Shown here: in pieces, positions 9,917 through 21,116 of the stretch
Layout: every line of letters begins with the position of its first letter
How positions within the stretch are numbered: the stretch's first letter is position 1
From: Mastigamoeba balamuthi
Lineage: Eukaryota > Evosea > Mastigamoebida > Mastigamoebidae
Length of the DNA stretch: 36,224 nt
Assembly (NCBI GenBank): GCA_902651635.1
Contig: CACRSC010000076.1
Span: 28,617-64,840 of the forward strand
Direction of reading: 5' to 3'
Notes under the pieces: generated by a model
Told to the model about the DNA's origin: nothing
Seen by the model: only the letters and a program-made list of their open reading frames with translations
Database searches by the model: none
Position numbers and translations under genes: made by a program

Positions 9917-12534
9917 ATGGAGGACGCGATCGTCGACGCGGCCGTGCGGGCGCTGGCGAGCAAGTCCGCGCCCCGCGAGTGCATCGCGGCCCTGCGGCAG
10001 CTCGTGCATGCGATATCGCGCGGGGTCGTGCGTCCACCTGCCCCTGACGACCTGCTGCGGCTGCTCAGTGCGGGCGCCTTCGACCCCGCCAGCAGCGCCA
10101 AGCGGGCGCTGTGCACCAACGCGCTCTCGAACCTCGCCCCCGTGCCCGACCCCGACCCCATACTCTCCAAGTGCGCGGCAAACCCGGCGCCCGTGGGAGA
10201 AACCGCTGAAGAACCGCCGTTGGTTTGAACCGCCAGCCTGAGGACGTCGACGGACGCTGTGGGCCAGGAGCGCGCCCTCACGGTTCTCCTCGGTTCGTAC
10301 ACGATTTCCGCGAGACGCCCGGCTGTGTGCCCCCGTTGGCCGCTGGTCCGCGTTGTGGGTAATTGACCGATCTTGTGTGTGGGGGGGTGGACCCCTGACC
10401 CGTGCAGCGATGGGCTCGGACGCTGCGTTCGCCGCGAACCTGCCGAACTTCTCGCAGTGGCTGTCGGCGCTGGACCCGCACTTCCGGCACACCGCGGTGC
10501 CCGCCCTCGTCGCCGCCACACGCAGGTGCCGCGCGCAGCTCGCCCACGCGGCGCACCTGCAGCCCGCCGAGTCGGCGCTGGCGCAGGTGCTCACGAGGGC
10601 CTCGGGCGCCCCCGCGGCGCAGGAGAAGAGCCCCTGGATGGCCATCCGCGTGCCCTCGTCGTCGTCGCAGGTCGTCGAGCCCGACGGCACGCCAGCGAGA
10701 GACTTCTACACGGTCCTCAACGCGACGGGGGCCGTCTCGCTCGAGCAGCACCTCAACCACCACGCGTTCAGCGCCGTGCGCGCGTACCTGACGTCGGTGT
10801 ACCTCGCGGGCGACGCCGCGCAGGCCCCCGCGCCCTCGGCCGAGTTCCTTGAGGCCGTGACCGCGTACTGCCTGCGGGTGATGGACCAGGCGAAGCTCAA
10901 GCCCGACGCCGTGTCCAACGCGGCGTTCGCGGAGGCCCTGCGGGTGCTCGACGTCGTGTGCTCGGTGGACCCCCAGCAGGCGGCGAGGATACTGCCGATC
11001 GCCAAGCGCAGCGCAGCGCTGCCCGCGAGCCAGGCGGACGGCCCCGTGTTCATCGCGCACCTGCAGCTCTTCCTCAACCACTCGGCGTCGTTTGCCAACG
11101 ACATCGAGCCCTTCTTCCAGAGCTTCTTCGAGTCGTTCATCTCCAGCAACTGTGCGAGGCCCACCGCTGGGAGTAAGGGGGGCTCGCCACGAGCACTGAC
11201 TTGGCCGCGGGGCAGACTCGGACCAGGTCGTGGCGTACGAGACGCTCTCGTTCTGCCTGCGCAACAGGGACAAGATCGCGACGCAGACGAGGGTGTTTCC
11301 GCTGCACTACATGCACCTGCTCAAGCTGCTGGCGTGGCACTCTCAGATGGTGTACAGGTGGGCGGTCTGCTTGGTGGCTTCTTTCTGATGCCCGTCTTGC
11401 AGGGACTTCATGGAGCTGATCCCGTCGCTGGTGACCAAGGCCACGTGCGTGGATCTGTTCAACAGCGTGGTCGACCTCCCGCTCCTCGCGTCTGCCCTGG
11501 ACATCACGATAGGGAAGCGCCTCGACGACGCCAGTACGCGCGCTCTCCTTCTCCGAGCGTCTCACCGCGGTCTCTGCAGCCTCTGACGAGCAGGTCTCGA
11601 TGGCCTTCAGGCTGCTCAATGCGTACATGCAGCACGGCAACGACGTGCACCGCTTGGACTTCTGTCAGGTTGGCCTTCCAGGGCCCCAAGACACTCTCTC
11701 CGACCTGCTCTGACGGCCTGTTGGCAGAACGTTCTTGTCACGCCGCGAGTGCTGGCAGCGTCGCGCATCGTTGTGCCTCTCGCGCGGGCTGTCTTCGACG
11801 CTGCTGTGGCGAGCGACTCGTGCGAGCTGAGCCTGCAGGAGCTGCTCGTGTCGGAGATGGGCAGGTTCGACGGGCCCACGCAGCTCTACAGGCAGCTGCC
11901 GTCGTACCACACAGACATCAAGAGGGAGGCGCTGTCGCAGATCATGGGCATATTCAGGCAGCAGCCCACGCTGCTGTCCAACGCCGAGGTGCAGGCGGTC
12001 CTCGTCGAGGCGATCGCCTCGGGGATCAACGAGCGGACGGGCGAGCTCGTGCTGGTGCTCGTGTGGGCCATCGGCGAGTACGCGTGCACGCACTACAACC
12101 CCGACATCACCGTGGACTCTGTGGGGTCGTTCGTCGAGGCGCTCGAGGCGCTGGTGCTCACGCAGATCCTGCCCGACTCGGCCCCGGGGCTGTTCACGAC
12201 GCGGACCGCGCTCACGGTCATCAACGCGCTCGCCAAGCTCGGCGCCAGGTGGCAGTGCTTCTCGACGCGCGTGATCCTCTGCCTGTGCAAGATAGTCGTG
12301 GCCGGCGCGCTGCACCCGTCGGTGGCCCTGCGTGCGCACGAGTGCATCGCGGTGCTCAAGACGCCCAGCGTGGCGTCGGTGCTGCTGGACGTGGCGAGCA
12401 AGTGCAGGCCCGGGTCGCTGGTCGACGAGAACTCGGCGCTGCCGTACCACCTGCAGCCCAACACGCTGCACTCCCCCTCGGGCTCCTTCCACATGTTCAC
12501 ACTCCAGAGCGCTGAAGACGACGCCTCGTCCTAG
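9917..12534 (+). CDS. AP5Z1: AP-5 complex subunit zeta-1
   Basis: An all-helical protein of about 722 residues in six exons (9917-10172, 10408-11151, 11216-11357, 11403-11533, 11580-11668, 11728-12534). Matches to AP5Z1/SPG48 include VVEPDGTPARDFYTVL, HHAFSAVRAYL, the helix with YMHLLKLLAWHS, and VLVWAIGEYACTHY followed by FVEALEAL. The family pattern is D-F-F-T-V-L, F-K-F-L-A-W-N and V-V-W-A-I-G-E-Y. AP-5 works at late endosomes with SPG11 and SPG15 in retrieval to the Golgi; that role is known from animals. Introns 2 to 5 are 45-64 bases and join in phase. The first junction is least certain: exon 2 must start at 10408 after the only AG available and needs one base from exon 1, which no GT donor supplies, so a GC donor at 10173 (GCGCGG) is proposed. 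AP-5 is patchily distributed among eukaryotes. Confidence 0.82.
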
Positions 12535-13021
12535 ACGGACTGCGACACCCTTTGGCGCAAACGGGCGGGCATGGCCGTCAGGGTCTGTTCTCTGCTCCGG
12601 TTTTTCTCGGTTTTCTTGTCGGGTCGCGGGTGAGAGTTGCGACTGCGAGTCTGGCGGATGCGTCGGGGGATTGAAGAGAGCGGGGATTGTGCGGTGCGAG
12701 TATGCGTGGGTGTGCAAGTGGCCGAGCGATCGTCTTTTATCGGAATTTCGTACCGAGAGGTTTTCCTCGGCATTCGAGAAGGCGAGGCGTCGAGATCGCT
12801 GGTGGTGTGTATGTGTGCCTCGCTGTCAAGGGATCGCGCAGAGGGGCGGTGGGCGGGAGAAAAAACCTGCAGTGAGCGCCTTTTGGTCCGCGAAAAGTCG
12901 GGCGATTGCGTCACGGATTGCGTCAGAAGGGTGCGCGGGGCTTTGCGGGCGCCCCGTTTTTTTTCTCTGTCTCTGTCTCTGGGTCGGGCCTATTAGTCGC
13001 CGTGCTCTCTAGACATCCAAA
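12535..13021. promoter_or_regulatory. AP5Z1 3' region and RPS3A promoter
   Basis: 487 bases between same-strand genes. The last part has a T/C-rich run (about 12957-12978, with repeated CTCTGT) shortly before the RPS3A start, resembling an oligopyrimidine initiator as used by ribosomal protein genes. No other element recognised. Confidence 0.35.
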
Positions 13022-14023
13022 ATGGCGGTGGGGTGCGTCCGCCCTCTCCCGCCACCCCCGCCCCCGGGGCCACCTGCGCCCGCCGCCCCACCCGCGCGGC
13101 CGCCGTCGCTCACGTGTGCACTCTGTTTTCCAGGAAGAACAAGAAGCTGAAGTCCGGCAAGAAGCTTCTGAAGAAGAAGATGTGAGCTCTCTCCCCCCCT
13201 CCCCTGGCCCTCCCCCAGCCCTCCCCTGCGCGGGCCGAGCGCGGGCTGACCCGGGACTCGGCGCAGCGTCGACCCGTTCGCGCGCAAGGAGTGGTACGAC
13301 ATCGTGGCGCCGAACGTGTTCACCAAGAGGCAGGTCGGGAAGACGGTCGTGAACAAGACTGTCGGCACCAAGATCGCCGCCGACGCCCTGCGCGGGCGCG
13401 TGCTCGAGGCGAACCTCGCGGACCTCAACGCCGACGAGGACCAGGCGTTCCGCAAGATCCGCCTGCGCATCGAGGACGTGTCGGGCAACCGCGCGCTGAC
13501 CAACTTCCACGGCATGGACTTCACGACGGACAAGCTGCGGTCGCTGGTCCGCAAGTGGCAGACGCTCATCGAGGCGCACGTCAACGTCAAGACGCTCGAC
13601 GGCTACGTGATGCGCATGTTCTGCATCGCCTTCACCAAGAAGCAGCGCAACGCCGCCGTCGTCAAGGGCCGCCCGACGACTGCCTACGCGCAGCACAGCC
13701 AGATCCGCCGCATCCGCCGCAGGATGATCGACATCATGACCCGCGAGGCCGCGACGGTCGAGCTCAAGGACCTCGTGTCCAAGTTCATCCCCGAGGCCAT
13801 CGGCAAGCAGATCCGCCAGGCCTGCCACGGCATCTACCCGCTCGAGAACGTCTACATCCGCAAGGTCAAGGTCCTCAAGCTCCCGCGCTTCGACGCCAAC
13901 AAGCTCATGGAGATCCACGCCGACGTCGCCGCCGAGGACACGGGCAAGAAGGTCGAGAAGGCCGCCGCGGCCCCCGCCCCCGTCGCCGCCCCCGTCGGCG
14001 ACGTTGCCACCCCCAAGTCGTAA
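13022..14023 (+). CDS. RPS3A: 40S ribosomal protein eS1 (RPS3A)
   Basis: Three exons (13022-13032, 13134-13181, 13267-14023) join exactly to 271 residues, close to the usual 260-265. The tiny first exon encodes MAV plus part of Gly, and intron 1 follows MAVG as in many eukaryotic eS1 genes. Family blocks: a basic N-terminus ([10 protein letters not shown]), [63 protein letters not shown] and [17 protein letters not shown]. It is a structural protein of the small subunit near the mRNA exit. The tail is Ala/Pro/Val-rich and lineage-specific. Donors are GTGCGT and GTGAGC. An AATAAA lies 170 bases after the stop. Confidence 0.97.
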
Positions 14024-14418
14024 ACTGCTGCTGCCGCCCCAGAGCACTTTGTGACTAAGAGAGGTCCAGAGAACCCACGCCGCGCTTCCCTGGGCCCCCG
14101 CACGGCCCCCTCCGTGGGGGGCGTGTGCGGGGCCCCCCGCAGCGTGGCGCTTCTCCCGTTCTGTCCCGCTCCCTTGGCTCGTTGCACCCAGAAATAAAGG
14201 CCGCCACCGCTAAAAAACAACATCCCCTCTCGTGCCTCTGCTTCTGCTCTGCTGGTGCTGCCTGCTGTGTAAGAAAGAGCTGTAGCTCCGCATTCCTGGC
14301 GTGTGTGTCTGTCTGTTGTTTGCGATCAGCCCACCAATTCATCAGCGTAGGATTAACGAGATTCAGTTGTGTATTGTGTGTATTGTTGCTGCTGATTGAC
14401 TAGGGGCATAAATGGTGG
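14024..14418. other. Convergent 3' regions of RPS3A and the Sel1 gene
   Basis: 395 bases between two converging genes. Apart from the polyadenylation signal for RPS3A (14193-14198), the sequence is GC-rich at first and T-rich after 14330. No gene seen. Confidence 0.45.
14193..14198 (+). promoter_or_regulatory. AATAAA polyadenylation signal for RPS3A
   Basis: A canonical AATAAA hexamer 170 bases downstream of the RPS3A stop codon on the same strand, followed by C/T-rich sequence. It is one of few canonical hexamers suitably placed after a gene in this window. Confidence 0.55.
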
Positions 14419-15669
14419 TCAGTTGGGGTCCTTTGCCAGCAGGGTGGCGAGCATGATCGAGGCCTCGCTGGAGATCTCGCCGCGTACGGCCTGGGCTTTT
14501 CGCAGCAGCTCGACGGCCTGGCGGGCGTCCTGCGGCTCGCTGTCGCAGAGCAGCGCGGCCAGGTTGAGCAGCGCCGCCGAGCTGCCAGCAGCCGCGGCCC
14601 TGCGGTACCACGCCCGGGCGCTGCGCAGGTCCCTCTGCATGCCGTCGCCGCTCTCGTACGACAGCCCGATGTTGAGCATCGCCTGCGAGCTGCCGAGCTC
14701 CGCGGCGACCTCGTAGAGCTGCAGCGCGCGGCGCTTGTCCTGCGGCACGCCCCTGCCCTCGTCGTAGCAGAGCGCGAGGTTCCCCGTGGCCTCTGCGAGC
14801 CCCTGGTCCGCGGCCTGCGCGAACAGCCTCGCGGCCTGCACGGCGTCGCGCTCGCCGTACTCGTCGTCGTAGAGGCACGCGCCCAGGGCGCACTGCGCCG
14901 AGCCCTGCCCCTCGTCCGCCGCCAGCCGCAGCACGCGTATCGCCTCAGGCGTGTCGCGCTCGACGCCGCTGCCGAACAGCAGGCAGTGCCCCAGGCAGAA
15001 CCCCGCGTACGCGTCGCCCGCGGCCCACGCCTCCCGGAACATCCCCACCGCCCCGCGCTCGCCGACCCCCGCGTCTGCCGCCGCCGCCGCCGCCCGCCCC
15101 GCGAACGCCTCGCCGCGGCTCAGGCAGACCGCGTAGCTCGTGTTGGCCAGCGCCGACCCGCGGCGGGCGGCCGCCTCCCAGAGCCGCACGGCCCGCCGCG
15201 TGGCCCCGTAGACGCGGTCCAGCGCCACCGCGGCCACGTGCAGCCGCCACAGCCCCGCCCGCTCGGCGTCCGCCTCGGCCGCCAGCACGAACGCGCCCAG
15301 CGAGCGCGCGGCGCGCGGGCACGGGGCGCGAGCCGAGGCGGCGCAGCGGCAGAGCGGTTCCGGCAGCGCGTCGACGGTTTCGGGGGCCGAGACGCCGGGT
15401 CCGAGGACGACGGCGCGCGAGCGGAGGATGAGGGCGTCCTCGCCGAGGTCGGGGCGGGCAGGGAAGCGGCGCGTGAGCAGCGAGGGGCGCGAGCGGCGGA
15501 GCGCGCGGACGAGCAGCGCGGCGGCGACGTCGTGCGCGTCAGAGTCGGCGGCGCGGACGGCGATGTCGACGCCGGCCTCCTCGTCGCTGGGCGTGCGCTC
15601 GAGGGCCTCCAGCGCGCGCTCCACGGTCGGCGCCTCCGGTTGGCCCGCGCCACCGCCTGTGCGCTCCAT
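14419..15669 (-). CDS. Sel1-repeat (SLR) protein
   Basis: A single-exon frame of 416 residues from the ATG at 15669 (MERTGGG) to a TGA at 14421-14419. The C-terminal two thirds are five to six Sel1-like repeats of about 36 residues with the typical A-x-x-x-L-G and G-x-G-V-x-x-D pattern, for example FCLGHCLLFGSGVERD, NLALCYDEGRGVPQD and NIGLSYESGDGMQRD. Such alpha-solenoids bind partner proteins; some act in ER-associated degradation (SEL1/Hrd3), but there is no signal peptide or membrane segment, so a cytosolic scaffold is more likely. The N-terminal 140 residues are Ala/Arg/Leu-rich without a recognised domain. The frame appears to run on through the N gap only because the gap plus duplicated piece happens to be a multiple of three. 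Confidence 0.8.
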   Translation of the reverse strand: MERTGGGAGQPEAPTVERALEALERTPSDEEAGVDIAVRAADSDAHDVAAALLVRALRRSRPSLLTRRFPARPDLGEDALILRSRAVVLGPGVSAPETVDALPEPLCRCAASARAPCPRAARSLGAFVLAAEADAERAGLWRLHVAAVALDRVYGATRRAVRLWEAAARRGSALANTSYAVCLSRGEAFAGRAAAAAADAGVGERGAVGMFREAWAAGDAYAGFCLGHCLLFGSGVERDTPEAIRVLRLAADEGQGSAQCALGACLYDDEYGERDAVQAARLFAQAADQGLAEATGNLALCYDEGRGVPQDKRRALQLYEVAAELGSSQAMLNIGLSYESGDGMQRDLRSARAWYRRAAAAGSSAALLNLAALLCDSEPQDARQAVELLRKAQAVRGEISSEASIMLATLLAKDPN

Positions 15670-15699
15670 CGCGTTGATTTCTGGGGCGCAGATATCTTC

Positions 15700-15866
15700 N
15701 NNNNNNNNNNNNNNNNNNNNNNNNNNNNNNNNNNNNNNNNNNNNNNNNNNNNNNNNNNNNNNNNNNNNNNNNNNNNNNNNNNNNNNNNNNNNNNNNNNNN
15801 NNNNNNNNNNNNNNNNNNNNNNNNNNNNNNNNNNNNNNNNNNNNNNNNNNNNNNNNNNNNNNNNNN
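15700..15866. other. Assembly gap (167 N)
   Basis: A run of N joins two contig ends. The sequence just before it and just after it are copies of each other, so the true gap may be zero or negative in length. Confidence 0.97.
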
Positions 15867-16338
15867 CCGCGGCCACGTGCAGCCGCCACAGCCCCGCCCG
15901 CTCGGCGTCCGCCTCGGCCGCCAGCACGAACGCGCCCAGCGAGCGCGCGGCGCGCGGGCACGGGGCGCGAGCCGAGGCGGCGCAGCGGCAGAGCGGTTCC
16001 GGCAGCGCGTCGACGGTTTCGGGGGCCGAGACGCCGGGTCCGAGGACGACGGCGCGCGAGCGGAGGATGAGGGCGTCCTCGCCGAGGTCGGGGCGGGCAG
16101 GGAAGCGGCGCGTGAGCAGCGAGGGGCGCGAGCGGCGGAGCGCGCGGACGAGCAGCGCGGCGGCGACGTCGTGCGCGTCAGAGTCGGCGGCGCGGACGGC
16201 GATGTCGACGCCGGCCTCCTCGTCGCTGGGCGTGCGCTCGAGGGCCTCCAGCGCGCGCTCCACGGTCGGCGCCTCCGGTTGGCCCGCGCCACCGCCTGTG
16301 CGCTCCATCGCGTTGATTTCTGGGGCGCAGATATCTTC
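15867..16338. repeat. 472-base direct copy of 15228-15699 on the other side of the gap
   Basis: Bases 15867-16338 read identically to 15228-15699, from CCGCGGCCACGTG to the GATATCTTC that abuts the gap. The copy contains the first 147 or so codons of the Sel1-repeat protein (minus, ATG at 16308) plus 30 bases of upstream sequence. Perfect identity ending exactly at a gap edge points to an unmerged contig overlap. The authentic upstream sequence of the Sel1 gene is therefore probably 16339 onward. Confidence 0.9.
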
Positions 16339-16539
16339 TCTCCCCGATTCTCCGTACTTCGCCAGGCAGGCGCAGGAAACGGCCCAAGCACGGAGCGTTC
16401 CCCCACAACCAGACAACAATAGCATTAATACAACGTCTACGATGCGTTTCCCGGGAGGCACAACAGGGGGGAATGCGGAAAATATCAACTGATGGGGAAC
16501 TGACCGTAAAAATCTAATGCGGGTTTATGCGGGTCTTCA

Positions 16540-18225
16540 CTACTGGGCGGTGTCCTGCCCGGCGCGCGTCTCGGCAGCCTCGAGGGCGATGACGCTGGCC
16601 TGCAGGGCCTCCAGTCTCGCGTCCTTGCTGAGCTCGCGGCGCCTGTTCGACTTGGCCACGTTCTTGCTCTTGTTGCGCGCGTTCTTCAGCGCCTTGAGCC
16701 GCAGCCCCGACGAGTCCTCCTTGTCCCCCGCCTTGAGCACGTCGTCGGACCTGTCCCCCCCCGTTGTGTGAGTTGCTGGCCAGAGGCGAGGAGAGGCAGC
16801 AGCAGCGTGCTCACTTTCCGAGGTTCTTGATGAGAGAGGCAAAGAGGCCCTGGCTCTGCTTGTGCTTCTTCGCGTGCGGCACCGACGCAAAGGCCCGCGT
16901 GCTGGCATCGGGCGCCTGGGCAGCGGGTGCAGGCGCAGGGGCGGGGGCGGCGGCAGGCGTGGACGGCTGTGCGGCCAGGCTGTCGAGCCCGAGCGATGCG
17001 AGGAGGCTGAAGCCGCTGCCCTCGGACATGACCTCGGACCACGACTTGGTCACCACCACAGGCTTGTCCTGGGGCTTGGGGGCCTCGACGGCCTTCTGCT
17101 CCACCGCGGGCGCCTCGGCCTTGCTCTCAGCCGCTGCAGGCGCTGCAGGCGCGGGCTCCTGCTTCTCGGACGGGGCGGCCTGGGCTGCCTGGGCCTCCTT
17201 CTCGGGGACCTTGGCCCTCTTGGCCGAGGGGGCGTCGGACTCCTTGTCGACAGCGTCAGGGGCGGGCCTCTTGGCCGCAGGCTTCTTGCCAGGGGTCGTG
17301 CGTGCCACCGCCTGCTGCCTCTGCTCAGGCGCGGGCGCCTTGGCCTCCTCCTCCCTGCGGGGCTCCTCCTGCGTCGCCGCAGGCTCCTCGCGCGTCTCCA
17401 TGCGAGCGTCCTCGCTCACGGGCTCCTCTGCCGCGGGCTTGGCGGCAGCACTGGCGGGGGCAGCGCCCTCCTCGGGGACCTGGGCCTTGGGCGCCTCAGG
17501 GTCGTCCTCGATCACCTTCCCTCCGAAGATGGCCCTCAGTCCCGCGCTCTCGCCCACGGGCTTCTCCGCCTCCTTGTGGGCCACCGGCAGCGAGCTGCGC
17601 GCTGGCGGCGCCTGCCTGGGGGCCCTCTGGCCCGCTCTCTCGGCCGCCGCAGGCCCGCCAGCGCTGGTCGCTGCGGCAGCCCTGTTCGGGCCCCTGGGGG
17701 TCTGCGCGTGGGCCCCGTGCGTGCCCGCCTGCTTGGCCGCAGCCCTCGCCTCCTTCCGGGCCTTGAGCTCCTCCTGCTTCCTCACCGCCCTCGAGACGGT
17801 GCGCGGGGGCGCGACGTAGTCCTCCATCTTCTCGGCCTGCTCGAGCGCCGCCTTGTGCCTCGCCTCCTCCTCCTCGCGCTCCTTCCTGAGCCGCTCCTGG
17901 TAGCCCGGAGTCGCCTTCTCCACGCGCAGCTTCGACCCCTTCCACTTGGTGCCCCCGAGCGCCTTCACGCCTGCGCACGCCGGGTGTGAGCCGGGCTGGG
18001 GGGAGGGGGAGGGGGAGGGGAAGGGGGGGGTGTGGACGGGCATTTGTCGACGGAGGAGTGCTGCGCGGTCAGCGAGACGTAGGCGAAGACCTTGCCGTCG
18101 GGGCGCCGGATGACCTCGATGCCGTCGGCGGCCCCGAAGCCGCTGAAGCGCTGCTTGAGCTCGGCCTCTGTGACGTCCGCGGTCAGCCCGCCGACGAAGA
18201 GCCGCTGGGTCACCTGAGAAGACAT
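16540..18225 (-). CDS. NOL8: NOL8-like nucleolar RRM protein
   Basis: Three minus-strand exons (18225-18042, 17970-16815, 16750-16540) join to about 516 residues. The N-terminus is an RNA-recognition motif with RNP2 QRLFVGGL and RNP1-like KVFAYVSL, followed by GTKWKGSKLRVEKA and a charged helix (QERLRKEREEEEA). The T-K-W-K-G after the RRM and the K-V-F-A-Y RNP1 are characteristic of NOL8, a nucleolar protein linked to rRNA processing. The middle 300 residues are Ala/Pro/Glu/Lys-rich and disordered with NLS-like clusters. The C-terminus (FASLIKNLGKS, then NKSKNVAKSNRRRELS) is basic and helical. The RRM intron (18041-17971) works only with a GC donor (GCCCGT), which rebuilds DKC-VKALGG in register with the family. 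The second intron is GTGAGC, 64 bases. Another RRM protein is possible. Confidence 0.75.
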
Positions 18226-19027
18226 CCGCGGGGGGGTGGGGCACGCAAAGCAGCACAGCGGACCCACAAGATTACGCAATCTTTCAGATTCTATCCCCCC
18301 AATATCTAGGCAAACCAACGGAGAAGAGGAGCGGGTGGCGTGATGACTACTCCGTCGCAGCCGGAAGACCGGGCGCCCCCGTGCGTGATCCCAGCCCAAA
18401 TCCAGGAATGCACTGTTACTAGATACAGAGATTTCCCGGATCGGCATGAAAGTGATCTTTTTCCTATCCCTTATCGCACCGCCTCTTTTGTGCCGCCGCT
18501 CTCATCTCAGGTACCACCCGAGACCCGTCGTGCTCCGACACCCCATGAGGTGCCCGCCCCCAGCGCCCCCCCGCGTCCACCTCCCACGTCCCCCGCCGCT
18601 TCTCGCGCACGAGACCCGGCGGCTATTTTGACGATCGATCTGAGCCCCTGCGCCCCTTGTGCCGTGCCGCCACACAGCTGGAACAGGCACGAGCGCGCAG
18701 CGAAGCTGGCAGCGCTGCCGCACCTGCCGGGCACTCCGCCGCCGGCCCACGCGCTGTCGGCGCCCCGGGCGTCGACGTCGTCGCCGGCGCCGCCTCCGCG
18801 AAAGCGCGTCCGGTGCGCCGCGCATTTCCCGCTCCCCACAGGGGGGGCGTATCGCGCTACACTTGCTGACCCCGCCCCTCTCTCTCTCCACCGCAGGTCG
18901 CTGAGGGACAGTGGTGCGCGCGTGCTGCTCTCGCCCCGCTGCTCGCAGCGCGCCCCCCCTCTCCCCTGGGGGGTGGGCGGTTGAACCGCTGGGTTGCTTT
19001 TTTTGCTGTGGGGCGACGGGGGAGGCG
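18226..19027. promoter_or_regulatory. Divergent region between NOL8 and the SET gene
   Basis: 802 bases between opposing start codons. AATATCT at 18299-18305 sits about 75 bases before the NOL8 start. An open frame at 18340-18984 (plus) is Pro/Ser-rich, has no recognisable domain, and may be 5' UTR. A 5' UTR intron of the SET gene ending at a CAG near 18895-18897 is possible. Confidence 0.35.
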
Positions 19028-20802
19028 ATGAGATTCACGATCTGCGCTGGCGCAGAGGACGCGGCGGACGCGGGGAGGAGGAGGTCGCGCGCGAGGGCCC
19101 GGAGGGGCGGCGCAGACGCGGCGTCCTCGGACACGGACGCGGGCGGCGGCAGCGGCAGCGGCAGCCCGTCGGACTCTGCGCCCGACGTCGACTCGGACAC
19201 GAGCGACGCGCCGCCTCGCGCCCAGCCGCTGTCGCCGTCGCCGCCGCCGCCCCAGACGACGCCCGCGGCGCAGGAGAGGGCCGAGGCCCCGGCGTCGGCG
19301 TCCGCGTGCGCGGTGGGCACGCCCAAGTCGCGGACCGAGCGGAAGAAGCTGGAGAAGCCCAGGAAGATCGTCAAGGCGCCGCCGTCGGGGCAGAGCACGC
19401 CGGTGCCCGGGTCGCCCGCGGTGCCCGCGTCGGCGCCGACGCCGCAGCCGCTGGCGCAGGCGCAGGCGCAGCAGCAGCAGCAGCAGCTGGCGCCCGCGGT
19501 GTCGCCGACGCGCGCGAGGAGGATCATCGTCATCCGCAAGAAGAGGCGGGCGCGCAAGAGGGACCTCGAGGGCGTCGTCAGGAAGACGTCGGCGAGCCTG
19601 TGGGCGTACCTGCCCCCGGACCTGCGCGATTTCGACCTCCGGAGGGGCTGGGACTTTGAGTACATCCAGGACAGTGCGTCGGCCTCCCTGGGCTCCCTGG
19701 GCGCCTCCCGCTGTCGCTCCCGTCTCACCAGGCCCCCAGGCGTGTCGATGGTGCAGAGGAAGATCACTCCCGGCTGCGAGGCCTGCCAGTGCAAGTACGT
19801 AGAGGGGTCGCCGGCGTGCTGCACGGGCATGTGCATCAACTACAACACCAAGACCGAGTGCACGTTTGGGCGGTGCCCTGCAGGCCAGGCGTGCAGGAAC
19901 ACGCGGATGCAGAGACACCAGAACGCGCCCCTGGGCCAGTTCCTCGTGCGCCTGCCAGCCCCCTGTTGCCCTCCCCTCCTCTCCTCTGAGAGAGGCTCTG
20001 CTCTGACAGCGGGCCCGTGGTGGTGGTGGCGGTCGTCGCTTGTGCTGCAGTCGAAGAAGAAGGGCTGGGGGATCTTCACTCTGATCGACCTCTACAAGGG
20101 GCAGTTCGTGATCGAGTACGTCGGCGAGATCATATCACAGGCCATGTGCGAGGAGAGGCTCAAGGCCAGGCAGTGCGTGCCCCCTCCTCTCTCCCACCCC
20201 GGCTCTCGTGTCTCTGTTGCCGCTAATCTGCTCGCCCCTCGAAGGATGATGGGGAGCAGGGGCATCGCGGACCACAGCTACATGATGACACTCAACAACG
20301 ACGAGTTCATCGACGCCCGCGAGAAGGGCAACCTGTCGCGGTTCATCAACCACAGCTGCAACCCCAACTGCGAGACGCAGAAGTGGCTCATACGCGGCGA
20401 GGACCACATGGGCATCTTCGCCAAGCACTTCATCCCCGCGGGCACCGAGCTCACCTTCGACTACAAGTTCCAGCGGTTCGACGCTGAGAAGCAGGCACGA
20501 GCAGCTGTCTCCCCAGCCTTGCGGCAGCAATTGCTCACTTGCTCTCGCAGCCGTGCTACTGCGGAGAGCCCAACTGCTCCGGGTGGCTCGGTGTGCAGAA
20601 GAAGATGCGAAAGAGACGACCAGCAGCGGGCGCAGGCCCCGAGCTGGCGCCCGCGTCACAGGACGAGGGCACAGGCACGTCGTCGGGATCGTCGGACTCG
20701 TCGGACTCGGACTCTGGCAGCGGCAGCTCCGGGTCGAGCTCCGAGGGGTCCTCGTCGGACTCGTCGTCGTCGTCATCGGACCGCTCGTCGAAAGCGAACT
20801 GA
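19028..20802 (+). CDS. AWS-SET-postSET histone methyltransferase (SETD2/ASH1/NSD-like, probable H3K36)
   Basis: Five exons (19028-19673, 19740-19945, 20051-20172, 20245-20494, 20551-20802) join to 491 residues. The first 200 residues are disordered, Ser/Pro/Ala-rich with a short Q run. Then comes a Cys-rich AWS domain (CEACQCKYVEG...CTGMCINY...ECTFGRCPAGQACRN), then SET: KKKGWGIF, GQFVIEYVGEII, NLSRFINHSCNPNCETQKW (cofactor and catalytic core) and GTELTFDYKFQRF. The post-SET motif is CYCGEPNCSGWLG. AWS plus NCETQKW places it with SETD2, ASH1 and NSD, the H3K36 group; no PWWP, PHD, SRI or BAH domain is visible. The tail is Ser/Asp-rich. Exon 2/3 joining gives exactly the family length between AWS and KKGWG. 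The last intron is best read as GC-AG (GCACGA); a GT donor at 20507 would add four residues instead. Introns 1 to 3 are open multiples of three. Confidence 0.85.
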
Positions 20803-21116
20803 AACATGCAACAAGAAACGAGGGTAGGACACTTGCATAGACTATAACCCCCCCTAGGCGCCCTATTCGGTTGTTCCAGTATCGGCTGTCAGAACCAGAT
20901 GATGCTTTGCGCTTCGGTTTCGCTTGCTGTCTGTCTGTTACCGTATGCCTCTGAGGGGAGGGGGAAAGTGGCTGTTGGCCTACTGTCATGAACAAAGGAT
21001 GTACTTCCGGGATGCTACTAGTGAGACTATGAGCCATCGTCATATCATTTGGAGTGCGGCAAAGAATCTGGACGCGAATCAAGCGTCACGCAGGGCACAC
21101 AATCAACTTTGGCCGA
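20803..21116. other. Short spacer before the VIT-VWA gene
   Basis: 314 bases between two plus-strand genes, less GC-rich than the flanks. It must hold the SET 3' end and the next promoter. CATATC occurs near 21041. No gene or RNA seen. Confidence 0.4.

Noticed and set aside
14419-16488. A 689-residue Sel1 protein reading through the N gap
   Set aside because: The extra N-terminal half is the duplicated sequence translated again plus unknown residues; the real start is the ATG of the single-copy gene.
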